The notes under the pieces: generated by a model | Database searches by the model: none | The model's input: the letters and a program-made list of their open reading frames with translations, nothing else | What the model was told of the DNA's origin: nothing | Part shown: positions 25,878-33,830 of the stretch, in pieces | Position numbering within the stretch: the first letter of the stretch is position 1 | Layout of the letters: every line of letters begins with the position of its first letter | Assembly (NCBI RefSeq): GCF_029945805.1 | Contig: NZ_JAQSDH010000009.1 | Span: forward strand, 1 to 64,000 | Origin: Flavobacterium sp. | GTDB taxonomy: Bacteria; Bacteroidota; Bacteroidia; Flavobacteriales; Flavobacteriaceae | Direction of reading: 5' to 3' | Length of the DNA stretch: 64,000 nt | Program-made: the position numbers and the translations under genes

Positions 25878-26312
25878 ATGTATGCAATCGTAGAGATAGC
25901 AGGGCAACAATTCAAAGTTAGCAAAGACCTAAAGGTTTACGTTCACCGTTTGACAAATGAAGAAGGATCTAAAGTATCTTTCGACAAAGTTTATTTGTTA
26001 GACGACAACGGTACAATCACAATAGGCGCCCCAGCTATAGAAGGTGCTTCAGTAGAAGCCAAAGTGTTACAACACTTAAAAGGAGACAAAGTAATCGTTT
26101 TCAAAAAGAAAAGAAGAAAAGGTTACAAAAAAAGAAACGGACACAGACAGTATCTTACACAAATTGTGATTGAAGGTATTTCTGCTACTGGAGGAAAAAA
26201 AGCTGAGAAAGCTACAGTAGAACCAAAATCAGAAAAAGCAGCAGAGCCTAAAGCGCCCAAAGCGCCCAAAGCAAAAAAAGCTGAAGAAACTGCAACTGAA
26301 GAAAACAACTAA
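25878..26312 (+). CDS. rplU: 50S ribosomal protein L21 (bL21)
   Basis: 144-aa large-subunit protein. Residues 1-103 are the normal bL21 domain (MYAIVEIAGQQFKVSKDLKVYVHRL ... VIVFKKKRRKGYKKRNGHRQYLTQIVIEGI). A lysine/alanine/glutamate-rich tail of about 40 residues follows (KAEKATVEPK..., with APKAPKA repeats), longer than in E. coli and typical of Bacteroidota. Co-transcribed with rpmA after 18 bp. Confidence 0.95.
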   Translation: MYAIVEIAGQQFKVSKDLKVYVHRLTNEEGSKVSFDKVYLLDDNGTITIGAPAIEGASVEAKVLQHLKGDKVIVFKKKRRKGYKKRNGHRQYLTQIVIEGISATGGKKAEKATVEPKSEKAAEPKAPKAPKAKKAEETATEENN

Positions 26313-26330
26313 TATTTAAAATTATACGTC

Positions 26331-26591
26331 ATGGCTCACAAGAAAGGTGTCGGTAGTTCTAAGAATGGTAGAGAATCAGAATCAAAACGTTTAGGTGTTA
26401 AGATTTATGGTGGTCAAGCTGCAATTGCTGGAAATATCATTGTTAGACAAAGAGGTTCAAAGCACAATCCAGGAGAAAACGTTTACATGGGTAAAGATCA
26501 TACTTTACATGCAAAAGTGGCTGGTGTAGTGAAATTTCAGAAAAAAGGTGATAACAAATCATTTGTATCTGTAGTTGCATTCGAAGCATAA
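26331..26591 (+). CDS. rpmA: 50S ribosomal protein L27 (bL27)
   Basis: 86-aa large-subunit protein whose N-terminus reaches the peptidyl-transferase centre. [41 protein letters not shown] and [16 protein letters not shown] are family hallmarks. There is no Firmicutes-type cleavable N-terminal extension. Second gene of the rplU operon, followed by a terminator. Confidence 0.96.
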   Translation: MAHKKGVGSSKNGRESESKRLGVKIYGGQAAIAGNIIVRQRGSKHNPGENVYMGKDHTLHAKVAGVVKFQKKGDNKSFVSVVAFEA

Positions 26592-26613
26592 GGACAAACT
26601 CTTATTTTTATAT

Positions 26614-26645
26614 AAAACCCGTTCAGCAATGATCGGGTTTTTTGT
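26614..26645 (+). terminator. Terminator of rplU-rpmA
   Basis: AAAACCCG (26614-26621) and CGGGTTTT (26634-26641) arms followed by a T-rich run. Confidence 0.75.
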
Positions 26646-26647
26646 TT

Positions 26648-27295
26648 TTATACTATGTCAGATTCAATTCTAGAACAGAAAAATCCGTTCTGTTTTAAGA
26701 ATTCCAATGTTCTTGGTAAAGTATATTTGAGATTTTCTTGTGCTTTGATACTGTCGTGAAAAACTATTATGCTGCCGGATTCTACATTTTTCAATACGTT
26801 TTCAAGACATTTTTCTTTGGAAATTTTTGCGTCAAAATCAAATGAGACAATATCCCACAGAATGATTTTGTAGCCTTGTTTCCGTAGTATTTTGGATTGT
26901 GATGGTTTTATTTTGCCATAGGGTGGACGAAAGAGTTTCCAGTGCTCAGTGTTCAGTTTACAGATGCTTTCATTACATTTCGTCACATTTTCAACATAAG
27001 CTGACGTTCCAGTTTTCCAACCTTTTAGATGATTAAAAGTATGATTTCCAATTGAATGTCCTTCGTTGACTACTTTTTTAAAGATTTCCGGATGCTTAAC
27101 GATATTATTTCCAATTAAAAAAAAAGTTGCTTTCGCATCATATTTTTTTAATTCATCTAATGTCCATTGAGTGATTTCTGGGGTTGGTCCATCGTCAAAA
27201 GTCAGATATACTTTTTTTTCAGTATTAGGAATGTCCCAAACATAATTTGGAAAAATCCTTTTGACTAAATAATTTGTTTTTACCCAGAAACTCAT
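26648..27295 (-). CDS. Polysaccharide deacetylase (NodB domain)
   Basis: 215-aa carbohydrate esterase family 4 enzyme. TFDDGPTPEIT (about 31-41) carries the catalytic base and metal aspartates, HSIGNHTFNH (about 75-84) the two metal-binding histidines, followed by FRPPYGKI (about 119) and VFHDSIK (about 177). Only a weak hydrophobic N-terminus is seen, so location is unclear. It probably removes acetyl groups from peptidoglycan or a surface polysaccharide. It is downstream of the DUF2723 gene on the same strand but separated from it by a terminator-like hairpin. Confidence 0.85.
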   Translation of the reverse strand: MSFWVKTNYLVKRIFPNYVWDIPNTEKKVYLTFDDGPTPEITQWTLDELKKYDAKATFFLIGNNIVKHPEIFKKVVNEGHSIGNHTFNHLKGWKTGTSAYVENVTKCNESICKLNTEHWKLFRPPYGKIKPSQSKILRKQGYKIILWDIVSFDFDAKISKEKCLENVLKNVESGSIIVFHDSIKAQENLKYTLPRTLEFLKQNGFFCSRIESDIV

Positions 27296-27315
27296 TTGTT
27301 AAATATAAAAAAGAA

Positions 27316-27343
27316 TGTGTCAAATGATTTCTCAAATGACACA
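27316..27343 (-). terminator. Hairpin after the DUF2723 gene
   Basis: TGTGTCA (27316-27322) and TGACACA (27337-27343) arms with A/T-rich flanks on both sides. Confidence 0.55.
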
Positions 27344-27363
27344 TTTTATAGTTTTTAATCCAT

Positions 27364-30300
27364 TTATTCTAAATCTCTTCCGAAACGGGCAAATCGTTGC
27401 ACTAAAGAATTAAAGGTAGGCTTATTTTTGTTGTAGAACTCAACATCGCCTCGATCTTTCATCGTGATTAAAAGACTTCTATAGCGCTCAATATCTGTAA
27501 TGATATCGGAAGCAATTCCGTCTTGAATAGAAGGTTGAATACCTGAATAATAAATCAAATTCTGTTTGTATTTTGTCATCAGTCTTTCCAGTAATTCTCT
27601 AGCTTTTGCTTTTTCACCAATCGCATAATATCCACCGGCAAACGGCTCAACCATAGTGTAGTAGCCATAATAATCCATTGGCATTTTATTCATAGCTAAA
27701 TCGATAATTTTCTCTGCTTTTTCTTTTTTTCCTTCATTGATTAATTTTTCCATCAATCGGGCCATGTTGGTTCTGTACGAGATACTGTTTTTTCGGGTTT
27801 CAGGATCGTGATAAATGGTCGTAAGTTCGCCATTACCCCAACTCCATTTTGTTACTAAATCATACATTTTATCGCTGTCGATATTTCCCATATCGTATGG
27901 ATTTTCTTTAACAATCGGCGTTTTAATTGGTACTAGTTTGTAAACTAATCCGTCTAGTTGAAGATAGTCTTTCATCCATAGATAATCGTCATCGCCAAAA
28001 CTTCCACCTGTAAAATAAATCGGTCGTTTCCAGTCATTATTGGCTAAAACATCTAAAGCCATCAAGCGATTTTTATAGAGTGCACTTCCTTTAATATCCA
28101 AATCAATATATGGAACGATTGAATCATAGTATTTTTTATCGACGACATTGTTTTTGATAATGACATTTTTATCAACTGGTATTCTGAGTTTATTGGTTGG
28201 ATAAAAATGAATGGTTTGTCCGTTGGCCATTTCGACCGTAGATTTCGGAAGTTTAATGAAGTTGATAAAATCTTTAATATTCCATCGCGCTTCCGTTTTT
28301 GGGATGTGTGCAACATAATCGAGCTTGTCACCAACATATTCTTCATGTTTGAACGATATTGGTAATCCGTCCGATTTGTATGTTTTGAATTTCATTTGGT
28401 CAATGTACCAATCTGTCATAAACAATTGGGTGTTGACGATTTTAATGTCGGTTCTAATACCTTCAATTTCCTGAGCGTACCAAAGCGGGAAAGTGTCATT
28501 ATCACCAATCGTATACAAAATTGCGTTTTGGTCACACGATTCCAGATAATTTTTCGCCATTGCAATTGCGGTATATTTATTAGCTCGGCTGTGATCATCC
28601 CAGTTTTTAGCGGCCATTAAAATCGGGGCAGCCAATAGACAGGCAGCAATAACTACTGGTCCAACTATTTTGGATTTGATGTAGTCTGAAATCATTTCGT
28701 ATATAGCATAAACTCCAAAACCAATCCATATGGCATAGACGTAGAACGAGCCTACTAAGGCATAATCTCTTTCGCGAGGTTCAAATGGTCTTTCATTCAA
28801 GAATATTTTTAAAGCAATACTGTTAAATAAAAACAAAGCTAATAGTACATAGAAACTTTTTAAGTCTTTTTGCGCGTGAAACATGAGTCCAATCAAACCA
28901 ATAAATAAAGGTAGGAAGTAATAGGTGTTTCGTCCTTTATTGTTTTTAATGTCATCAGGAAGGTTTTGCTGTGTTCCTTTTCCAAGATGGATTTCATCAA
29001 TAAAATTAATTCCGCTGATCCAGTTTCCGTCAAGATTATCATATTTGCCTTGAATATCGTTTTGTTTTCCAACAAAATTCCAAAGCAAATATCTCCCATA
29101 CATATAGCCAAATTGGTATTCAAACATGAAACTCAAATTATCTATAGTAGAAGGTTTTTCAATGATTAAATAATCGTTGTATTTTTTTAAGAAAGAGACA
29201 TAATCTTCGTTGTCAATTTTTTTCTGAGCATAAGCTGTTTTAAATTCATTAATGGTTTTGCCCATTTCTTCTTTCAACTGTCCAACGGCCATTGAAATCT
29301 GTTCTTCACTTAAACTATCTATGTTTACGCCGTATTGACTCAAATCTTCTTCATACGGATAGTTTTGATTCATTTCAATTTTTGGAACACCAGTAAACTG
29401 CATGTAATTTTCAATATGATCCGTACTCCAAAGTCTAGGAAGTATTGCTTTTTGAGCATTATCGCTATTTTGTTCGGCATTTTTGTAGTTGTTTACAATA
29501 ACATATTTTCCTGTTTTATAATCTCTTTCGTAGTTAGGAGCCTTGTCCAAATACGGTTCATCTTTATCTAAACCTGCAAAAGTATCCGTGTATTGTGGCC
29601 CGTAAAATAATGGATTCACGCCATATTGCTCTCTATTGTAGTAGGCTAAAACTTCGGCAGCATCTGAAGGCTTGTTTTCGTTAATAACTACATTGGCGTT
29701 GGCACGAATAGGAAGCATCATCCAAACGGAGAACCCAACAAGTACAAAAAGAATACATAATAAAACGGTATTGTAAAATGGATGCGCTTTTTCACGCGTA
29801 TATTTTAATCCAAAATAGAAGAAAGTGACAATCAATAAAACGGCAAAAATGGTACCTGAATTGAAAGATAAGCCAATACTATTCACCATAAAAATTTCCA
29901 TTTTCCCGAAGAATGCAAGGGTATATGGCAGTAATAATTTGAAGATGAAAAGTAAAACAGCCACAATGATAATATTGGCAATGATGAAATTCTTAACGGT
30001 AATTGTTTTGAAATTTTTGAAATAATATAAAAAACCAATGGATGGAATAGTTAATAAAGCCATGAAGTGAACTCCAAATGAAAGGCCAATCATCAATGAA
30101 ATTAGCAAGAGCCAACGGTTGCCTTTTGGCGTGTGCATTTCTTCTTCCCAACGCAATCCCAACCAAAATAATATGGCAATAAATAAGGATGCCATGGCGT
30201 AAACTTCAGCTTCAACAGCGCTTGACCAAAAACTATCTGAAAAAGTAAAAGCTAATGAGCCAACAAAGGAACTTCCCAAAATTACTATTGCTTTGCTTTT

Positions 30301-30642
30301 ATCTATTTCAGTGTATTGCGAGACGATTTTTCGTAAAATAATCGAAGACGACCAAAACATAAACAAAATAGTGAATGCGCTTGAAAACACGGACAACATA
30401 TTTACCATTAAAGCGACAGTTTCTTTACTGGAGGCAAACATGGCGAAGAATGCTCCAAGAATTTGGAATAATGGTGCGCCTGGGGGATGTCCAACTTCTA
30501 ATTTAGCTGAAGTAGAGATGTATTCGCCGCAATCCCAAAAACTCATAGTGGGTTCAACGGTTAAAGAATAAGTTAGTAAGGCAATTGCAAATGTTGTCCA
30601 TCCTAAGATAGTATTCCATTTTTTAAAGTTGAAGTTCATCAT
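27364..30642 (-). CDS. DUF2723 family protein (GT117-like membrane glycosyltransferase)
   Basis: 1092-aa inner-membrane protein. The N-terminal DUF2723 domain begins YSLTVEPTMSFWDCGEYISTSAKLEVGHPPGAPLFQILGAFF (about 23-64), with the acidic D-C-G-E site and the GHPPGAP loop typical of GT-C enzymes related to protein O-mannosyltransferases. About twelve hydrophobic segments lie between 15 and 680 (around an insert at about 330-555); the C-terminal 400 residues are soluble with a TPR-like end. In Bacteroidota this family is a candidate for protein O-glycosylation in the periplasm, which fits the many secreted proteins of this organism, but the substrate is unproven. MM at the start leaves two possible initiators. 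Confidence 0.85.
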   Translation of the reverse strand: MMNFNFKKWNTILGWTTFAIALLTYSLTVEPTMSFWDCGEYISTSAKLEVGHPPGAPLFQILGAFFAMFASSKETVALMVNMLSVFSSAFTILFMFWSSSIILRKIVSQYTEIDKSKAIVILGSSFVGSLAFTFSDSFWSSAVEAEVYAMASLFIAILFWLGLRWEEEMHTPKGNRWLLLISLMIGLSFGVHFMALLTIPSIGFLYYFKNFKTITVKNFIIANIIIVAVLLFIFKLLLPYTLAFFGKMEIFMVNSIGLSFNSGTIFAVLLIVTFFYFGLKYTREKAHPFYNTVLLCILFVLVGFSVWMMLPIRANANVVINENKPSDAAEVLAYYNREQYGVNPLFYGPQYTDTFAGLDKDEPYLDKAPNYERDYKTGKYVIVNNYKNAEQNSDNAQKAILPRLWSTDHIENYMQFTGVPKIEMNQNYPYEEDLSQYGVNIDSLSEEQISMAVGQLKEEMGKTINEFKTAYAQKKIDNEDYVSFLKKYNDYLIIEKPSTIDNLSFMFEYQFGYMYGRYLLWNFVGKQNDIQGKYDNLDGNWISGINFIDEIHLGKGTQQNLPDDIKNNKGRNTYYFLPLFIGLIGLMFHAQKDLKSFYVLLALFLFNSIALKIFLNERPFEPRERDYALVGSFYVYAIWIGFGVYAIYEMISDYIKSKIVGPVVIAACLLAAPILMAAKNWDDHSRANKYTAIAMAKNYLESCDQNAILYTIGDNDTFPLWYAQEIEGIRTDIKIVNTQLFMTDWYIDQMKFKTYKSDGLPISFKHEEYVGDKLDYVAHIPKTEARWNIKDFINFIKLPKSTVEMANGQTIHFYPTNKLRIPVDKNVIIKNNVVDKKYYDSIVPYIDLDIKGSALYKNRLMALDVLANNDWKRPIYFTGGSFGDDDYLWMKDYLQLDGLVYKLVPIKTPIVKENPYDMGNIDSDKMYDLVTKWSWGNGELTTIYHDPETRKNSISYRTNMARLMEKLINEGKKEKAEKIIDLAMNKMPMDYYGYYTMVEPFAGGYYAIGEKAKARELLERLMTKYKQNLIYYSGIQPSIQDGIASDIITDIERYRSLLITMKDRGDVEFYNKNKPTFNSLVQRFARFGRDLE

Positions 30643-30816
30643 ATAGATATGAAATGAATGTTTTTATTTGATGCTACAAAGAAACTATTTTTTTCAACGC
30701 AATTAAACGAGCATTAACAAATTTTTCTTAAATAGGATAAAGGGCTAATTTCAAGTTTATTGTATGCTGTAACAAAAGAAACGAGTAGTTAATTTTTAAT
30801 TTTTATGGCGATTTAT

Positions 30817-30846
30817 TTGTGTACAATAAAATTTGTACTAAATTTG
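30817..30846 (+). promoter_or_regulatory. tRNA-Gln promoter TTG-N19-TAAATTTG
   Basis: TTG 30817-30819 and TAAATTTG 30839-30846, 20 bp before the mature tRNA. Confidence 0.7.
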
Positions 30847-30865
30847 CACTCGCGGTAAGCAAAAC

Positions 30866-30936
30866 TGGTCTATGGTGTAATGGTAACACAACTGTTTTTG
30901 GTGCAGTCTTTCTAGGTTCGAGTCCTAGTAGACCAA
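30866..30936 (+). tRNA. tRNA-Gln (anticodon TTG)
   Basis: 71-nt cloverleaf: acceptor TGGTCTA/TAGACCA, D arm with GTGTAATGGTAACAC, anticodon stem ACTGT/GCAGT around loop TTTTGGT giving anticodon TTG, and T arm CTAGG TTCGAGT CCTAG. The 3-prime CCA is not encoded. It reads CAA/CAG glutamine codons. Confidence 0.95.
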
Positions 30937-30940
30937 CGAT

Positions 30941-30965
30941 AAATCCTGCTCTTGCAGGATTTTTT
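30941..30965 (+). terminator. Terminator of tRNA-Gln
   Basis: AATCCTGC and GCAGGATT arms around a TCTT loop and a following T run, 5 bp after the tRNA. Confidence 0.75.
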
Positions 30966-30971
30966 GTTTCT

Positions 30972-31024
30972 ATGCTAGACGAGAAGTTTATCCCGAATTT
31001 ATTTCGGGAACTCCTAGCAGACCA
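30972..31024 (+). repeat. Palindromic tRNA-3-prime-end-like sequence after tRNA-Gln
   Basis: CTCCTAGCAGACCAATAAA resembles the tRNA end GTCCTAGTAGACCAACGATAAA and is also followed by an AATCCT...AGGATT terminator. Together with TGCTAG at 30974 it makes a long imperfect hairpin: TGCTAG/CTAGCA outer stem and TCCCGAA/TTCGGGA inner stem. Confidence 0.5.
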
Positions 31025-31026
31025 AT

Positions 31027-31057
31027 AAAAAATCCTCTCAACTTGAGAGGATTTTTT
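31027..31057. terminator. Bidirectional terminator, 11-bp stem
   Basis: AATCCTCTCAA and TTGAGAGGATT are exact complements around a single C, with A and T runs outside; serves the minus-strand stress protein and backs up the tRNA terminator. Confidence 0.75.
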
Positions 31058-31079
31058 GATTTATCAGGATTTGTCTAAA

Positions 31080-31904
31080 TTATATTTTAAAGGTAACCAC
31101 TGGTCTTTGTGCGTGATTTACTAAATCTTCACTAATGCTTCCGTTGAAAAAGTGTGCAATTCCTTTTCTTCCATGGGTGCAAACGCCAATTAAATCGGCA
31201 TTTATATGGTTTGAAAAATTTAATATTCCCGTTTCAATATTTACATCGTTATAAATGTTTATCGAATATTTGTTGATGCTGAAATTCGAAATAAAATCTC
31301 TCATAATTTCTTCAGCGAGATGGGTAGGTTTGAAACTACTTGGCGTATTTATCATTGCTAACTCCAAATGAGCACCAAATTTATTTGCAAACTCAACTAC
31401 TTTCGCAAAAGGTTTTTTAATTTCGTCTGTAAAGTCGGAAGCAAAAACGAATTTATCTACGTTAAATTCTCCAACGTCTTTTTTAATAATCAAAACAGGA
31501 ACATCTGAATTTCTTACGACTTTCTCGGCATTGGATCCGATGAACATTTCCTTAAATCCACTTGCGCCATGAGAACCCATAACGATTAAATCAATATTGT
31601 TTATAGCGCTGACTTTCATTATTCCTTCAAAGGCTAATTCAAATTGAATGATTTCAGAAACTTTTATTCCGTCTAAACATTCATGATCCATTAAGTCTTC
31701 AAGTCTATTAATAGCTGCATTTTTGAAAATCATTATTTCTGGAATATCGCTCCCAGAGCCTAACGCATCACCAGCTTGATTTGGTAATTCTAGCATATGA
31801 AGAAGGAAAATTTCTCCTCCATTTTTTTTAGCAATTTGAGCCGCAGCTTTTAAAGCGTATTCAGCATGATTTGAAAAGTCTGTAGGGACTAAGATTTTTT
31901 TCAT
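31080..31904 (-). CDS. Universal stress protein, tandem UspA domains
   Basis: 274-aa cytosolic protein made of two Usp domains (about 1-142 and 148-274). The first contains the ATP-binding pattern GSHGASGFKEMFIGSNAEKVV (G-x2-G-x9-G-S); the second has GVCTHGRKGIAHFFNGSISEDLV, also a nearly complete nucleotide loop. KKILVPTDFSNHAEYALKAA is the usual N-terminus. Role inferred from family: stress or energy-state response. No operon partner. Confidence 0.88.
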   Translation of the reverse strand: MKKILVPTDFSNHAEYALKAAAQIAKKNGGEIFLLHMLELPNQAGDALGSGSDIPEIMIFKNAAINRLEDLMDHECLDGIKVSEIIQFELAFEGIMKVSAINNIDLIVMGSHGASGFKEMFIGSNAEKVVRNSDVPVLIIKKDVGEFNVDKFVFASDFTDEIKKPFAKVVEFANKFGAHLELAMINTPSSFKPTHLAEEIMRDFISNFSINKYSINIYNDVNIETGILNFSNHINADLIGVCTHGRKGIAHFFNGSISEDLVNHAQRPVVTFKI

Positions 31905-31979
31905 AATGTAAAAAGTGAATTTTGGATTGTAAATAATTATAGAATAAAGATATTATTTTTTTTTGACACGGCAACATTT

Positions 31980-32008
31980 TTGGTTTACAAAAAAAATAAC
32001 TATCTTTG
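31980..32008 (+). promoter_or_regulatory. rimP-nusA-infB promoter TTG-N18-TATCTTTG
   Basis: TTG 31980-31982 and TATCTTTG 32001-32008, spacer 18 bp. The leader to rimP is about 60 nt and contains a terminator-like hairpin. Confidence 0.65.
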
Positions 32009-32039
32009 CGCCGTTATTTATTATTCAAAACTAAATAAT

Positions 32040-32065
32040 GAGGGAAGCAATGCTTCCCTCTTTTT
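32040..32065 (+). promoter_or_regulatory. Terminator-like leader hairpin ahead of rimP (possible attenuator)
   Basis: GAGGGAAGC (32040-32048) pairs with GCTTCCCTC (32052-32060) around AAT and is followed by TTTTT, all inside the leader and ending 10 nt before the rimP ATG. It looks like a complete intrinsic terminator placed after the promoter, not before it. Confidence 0.6.
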
Positions 32066-32074
32066 ATAAAAAAT

Positions 32075-32542
32075 ATGGCATTTAAAGATAAAGTCTCAGA
32101 GTTGTTGGAAGCAGCATTAAAGGAAAAAACTTCCTTGTTTTTGGTCGATTTAACAATCAGTGACCAATTTAAAATCATGGTAACTTTGGATGGAGATAAC
32201 GGAGTAAATTTGCAGGATTGTATTGATGTTAGTCGTGCAATTGATGCTAACTTAGATCGGGAAGAACAAGATTATTCTTTGGAGGTAGCCTCAGCAGGAG
32301 TTTCAACTCCGTTAAAAATGGTTCGACAGTATCAAAAAAATATTGGAAGAACATTGAAAGTTAAAACCGCCACAGAAACTATTGAAGCAGTTTTAGAGCA
32401 GGTTTCAGACGAAGGTATAACGCTTTGCTGGACGGCAAGAGAACCAAAAAAAATTGGAAAAGGGAAAGAGACAGTAGAACACAAGCGCGATATTTCTTAT
32501 TCAGATATAAAAGAAGCAATTGTTATAATAATATTTAATTAA
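32075..32542 (+). CDS. rimP: Ribosome maturation factor RimP
   Basis: 155-aa factor for late 30S assembly. The N-terminal domain contains [59 protein letters not shown] (about 24-80; family pattern D..LEVSSPG), followed by the SH3-like C-terminal domain with [13 protein letters not shown] and KEAIVIIIF. First gene of the rimP-nusA-infB operon; nusA starts 9 bp after its stop. Confidence 0.93.
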   Translation: MAFKDKVSELLEAALKEKTSLFLVDLTISDQFKIMVTLDGDNGVNLQDCIDVSRAIDANLDREEQDYSLEVASAGVSTPLKMVRQYQKNIGRTLKVKTATETIEAVLEQVSDEGITLCWTAREPKKIGKGKETVEHKRDISYSDIKEAIVIIIFN

Positions 32543-32551
32543 AAATTAGGC

Positions 32552-33793
32552 ATGGAAAATATTGCATTAATCGAATCATTTTCAGAGTTTAAAGACGACA
32601 AGCTCATTGATCGAGTAACGCTTATGGCGATTTTGGAAGATGTGTTTAGAAACGCATTGAAAAAAAAATACGGTTCTGATGATAACTTTGACATCATTAT
32701 CAATCCTGATAAAGGTGATATGGAGATCTGGAGAAGAAGAATTGTTGTCGCCGATGACGATTTAGATCTAGAAAATGAAGAAATTACCTTAACAGAAGCA
32801 AGAAAAATTGAAGCCGATTTTGAAATTGGTGAAGAAGTGTCTGAAGAAGTTAAACTGATTGATTTAGGAAGAAGAGCTATTTTAGCATTACGCCAAAATT
32901 TAATTTCAAAAATACACGAACACGATAATACCAATCTTTACAAGCAATTTAAAGATTTAGTAGGTGAAATTTACACTGCGGAAGTACATCATGTTCGTCC
33001 AAGAGTTGTAATTTTGATCGATGATGAAGGAAACGAAATTGTCTTACCAAAAGAAAAACAAATTCCATCTGACTTTTTCCGTAAAGGAGATAATGTTCGT
33101 GGAATCATTGAAAGTGTTGAATTGAAAGGAAACAAACCACAAATTATCATGTCAAGAACGGCGGATAAATTTTTGGAAAAATTATTCGAACAAGAAATTC
33201 CAGAGGTTTTTGACGGTTTGATTATGATTAAAAACGTTGTTAGAATTCCAGGTGAAAAAGCAAAAGTTGCTGTAGATTCTTATGACGATAGAATTGATCC
33301 AGTAGGAGCTTGTGTGGGTATGAAAGGATCTAGAATTCACGGAATTGTGCGTGAACTTGGAAACGAAAATATTGACGTAATCAATTATACTACCAATTTG
33401 CAACTTTACATTACAAGAGCCTTAAGCCCTGCAAAAGTATCTTCTGTTAAAATTGACGAAGAGAAAAAAAGAGCGGAAGTTTTTTTGAAATTAGAAGAAG
33501 TTTCAAAAGCAATTGGACGTGGTGGACACAATATTAAATTAGCTGGACTTTTAACAGGTTACGAATTAGACGTAATCAGAGAAGGAATCGCTGCTGAAGA
33601 AGATGATGTTGAATTAACAGAGTTTTCAGATGAAATTGATGGTTGGGTAATTGACGAATTTGCAAAAATTGGATTGGATACGGCTAGAAGTATTTTGAAC
33701 CAAGATGTTGCTGATTTAGTGCGAAGAACTGATTTAGAAGAAGAAACCATTTTAGAAGTAATTAGAATATTGAAAGAAGAGTTTCAGGACTAA
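32552..33793 (+). CDS. nusA: Transcription termination/antitermination protein NusA
   Basis: 413-aa RNA polymerase-associated factor controlling pausing, termination and antitermination. The N-terminal RNAP-binding domain (1-125), S1 domain (about 130-200), KH1 (GACVGMKGSRIHGIVRELGNENIDVINY, about 252-280) and KH2 (SKAIGRGGHNIKLAGLLTGYELDVI, about 316-340) are visible. Only one short acidic helical unit follows, so the two AR repeats of the E. coli protein are not both present. Second gene of the operon; if its own product senses the leader hairpin upstream of rimP, the operon would be autoregulated. Confidence 0.95.
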   Translation: MENIALIESFSEFKDDKLIDRVTLMAILEDVFRNALKKKYGSDDNFDIIINPDKGDMEIWRRRIVVADDDLDLENEEITLTEARKIEADFEIGEEVSEEVKLIDLGRRAILALRQNLISKIHEHDNTNLYKQFKDLVGEIYTAEVHHVRPRVVILIDDEGNEIVLPKEKQIPSDFFRKGDNVRGIIESVELKGNKPQIIMSRTADKFLEKLFEQEIPEVFDGLIMIKNVVRIPGEKAKVAVDSYDDRIDPVGACVGMKGSRIHGIVRELGNENIDVINYTTNLQLYITRALSPAKVSSVKIDEEKKRAEVFLKLEEVSKAIGRGGHNIKLAGLLTGYELDVIREGIAAEEDDVELTEFSDEIDGWVIDEFAKIGLDTARSILNQDVADLVRRTDLEEETILEVIRILKEEFQD

Positions 33794-33830
33794 TCTTTCA
33801 ACGCAAAATAGATAACATTAATAAGATTTT

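Noticed and set aside
30972..31024. Second tRNA gene
   Set aside because: Only the acceptor/T-arm-like 3-prime end is recognisable; no D arm or anticodon arm can be folded.
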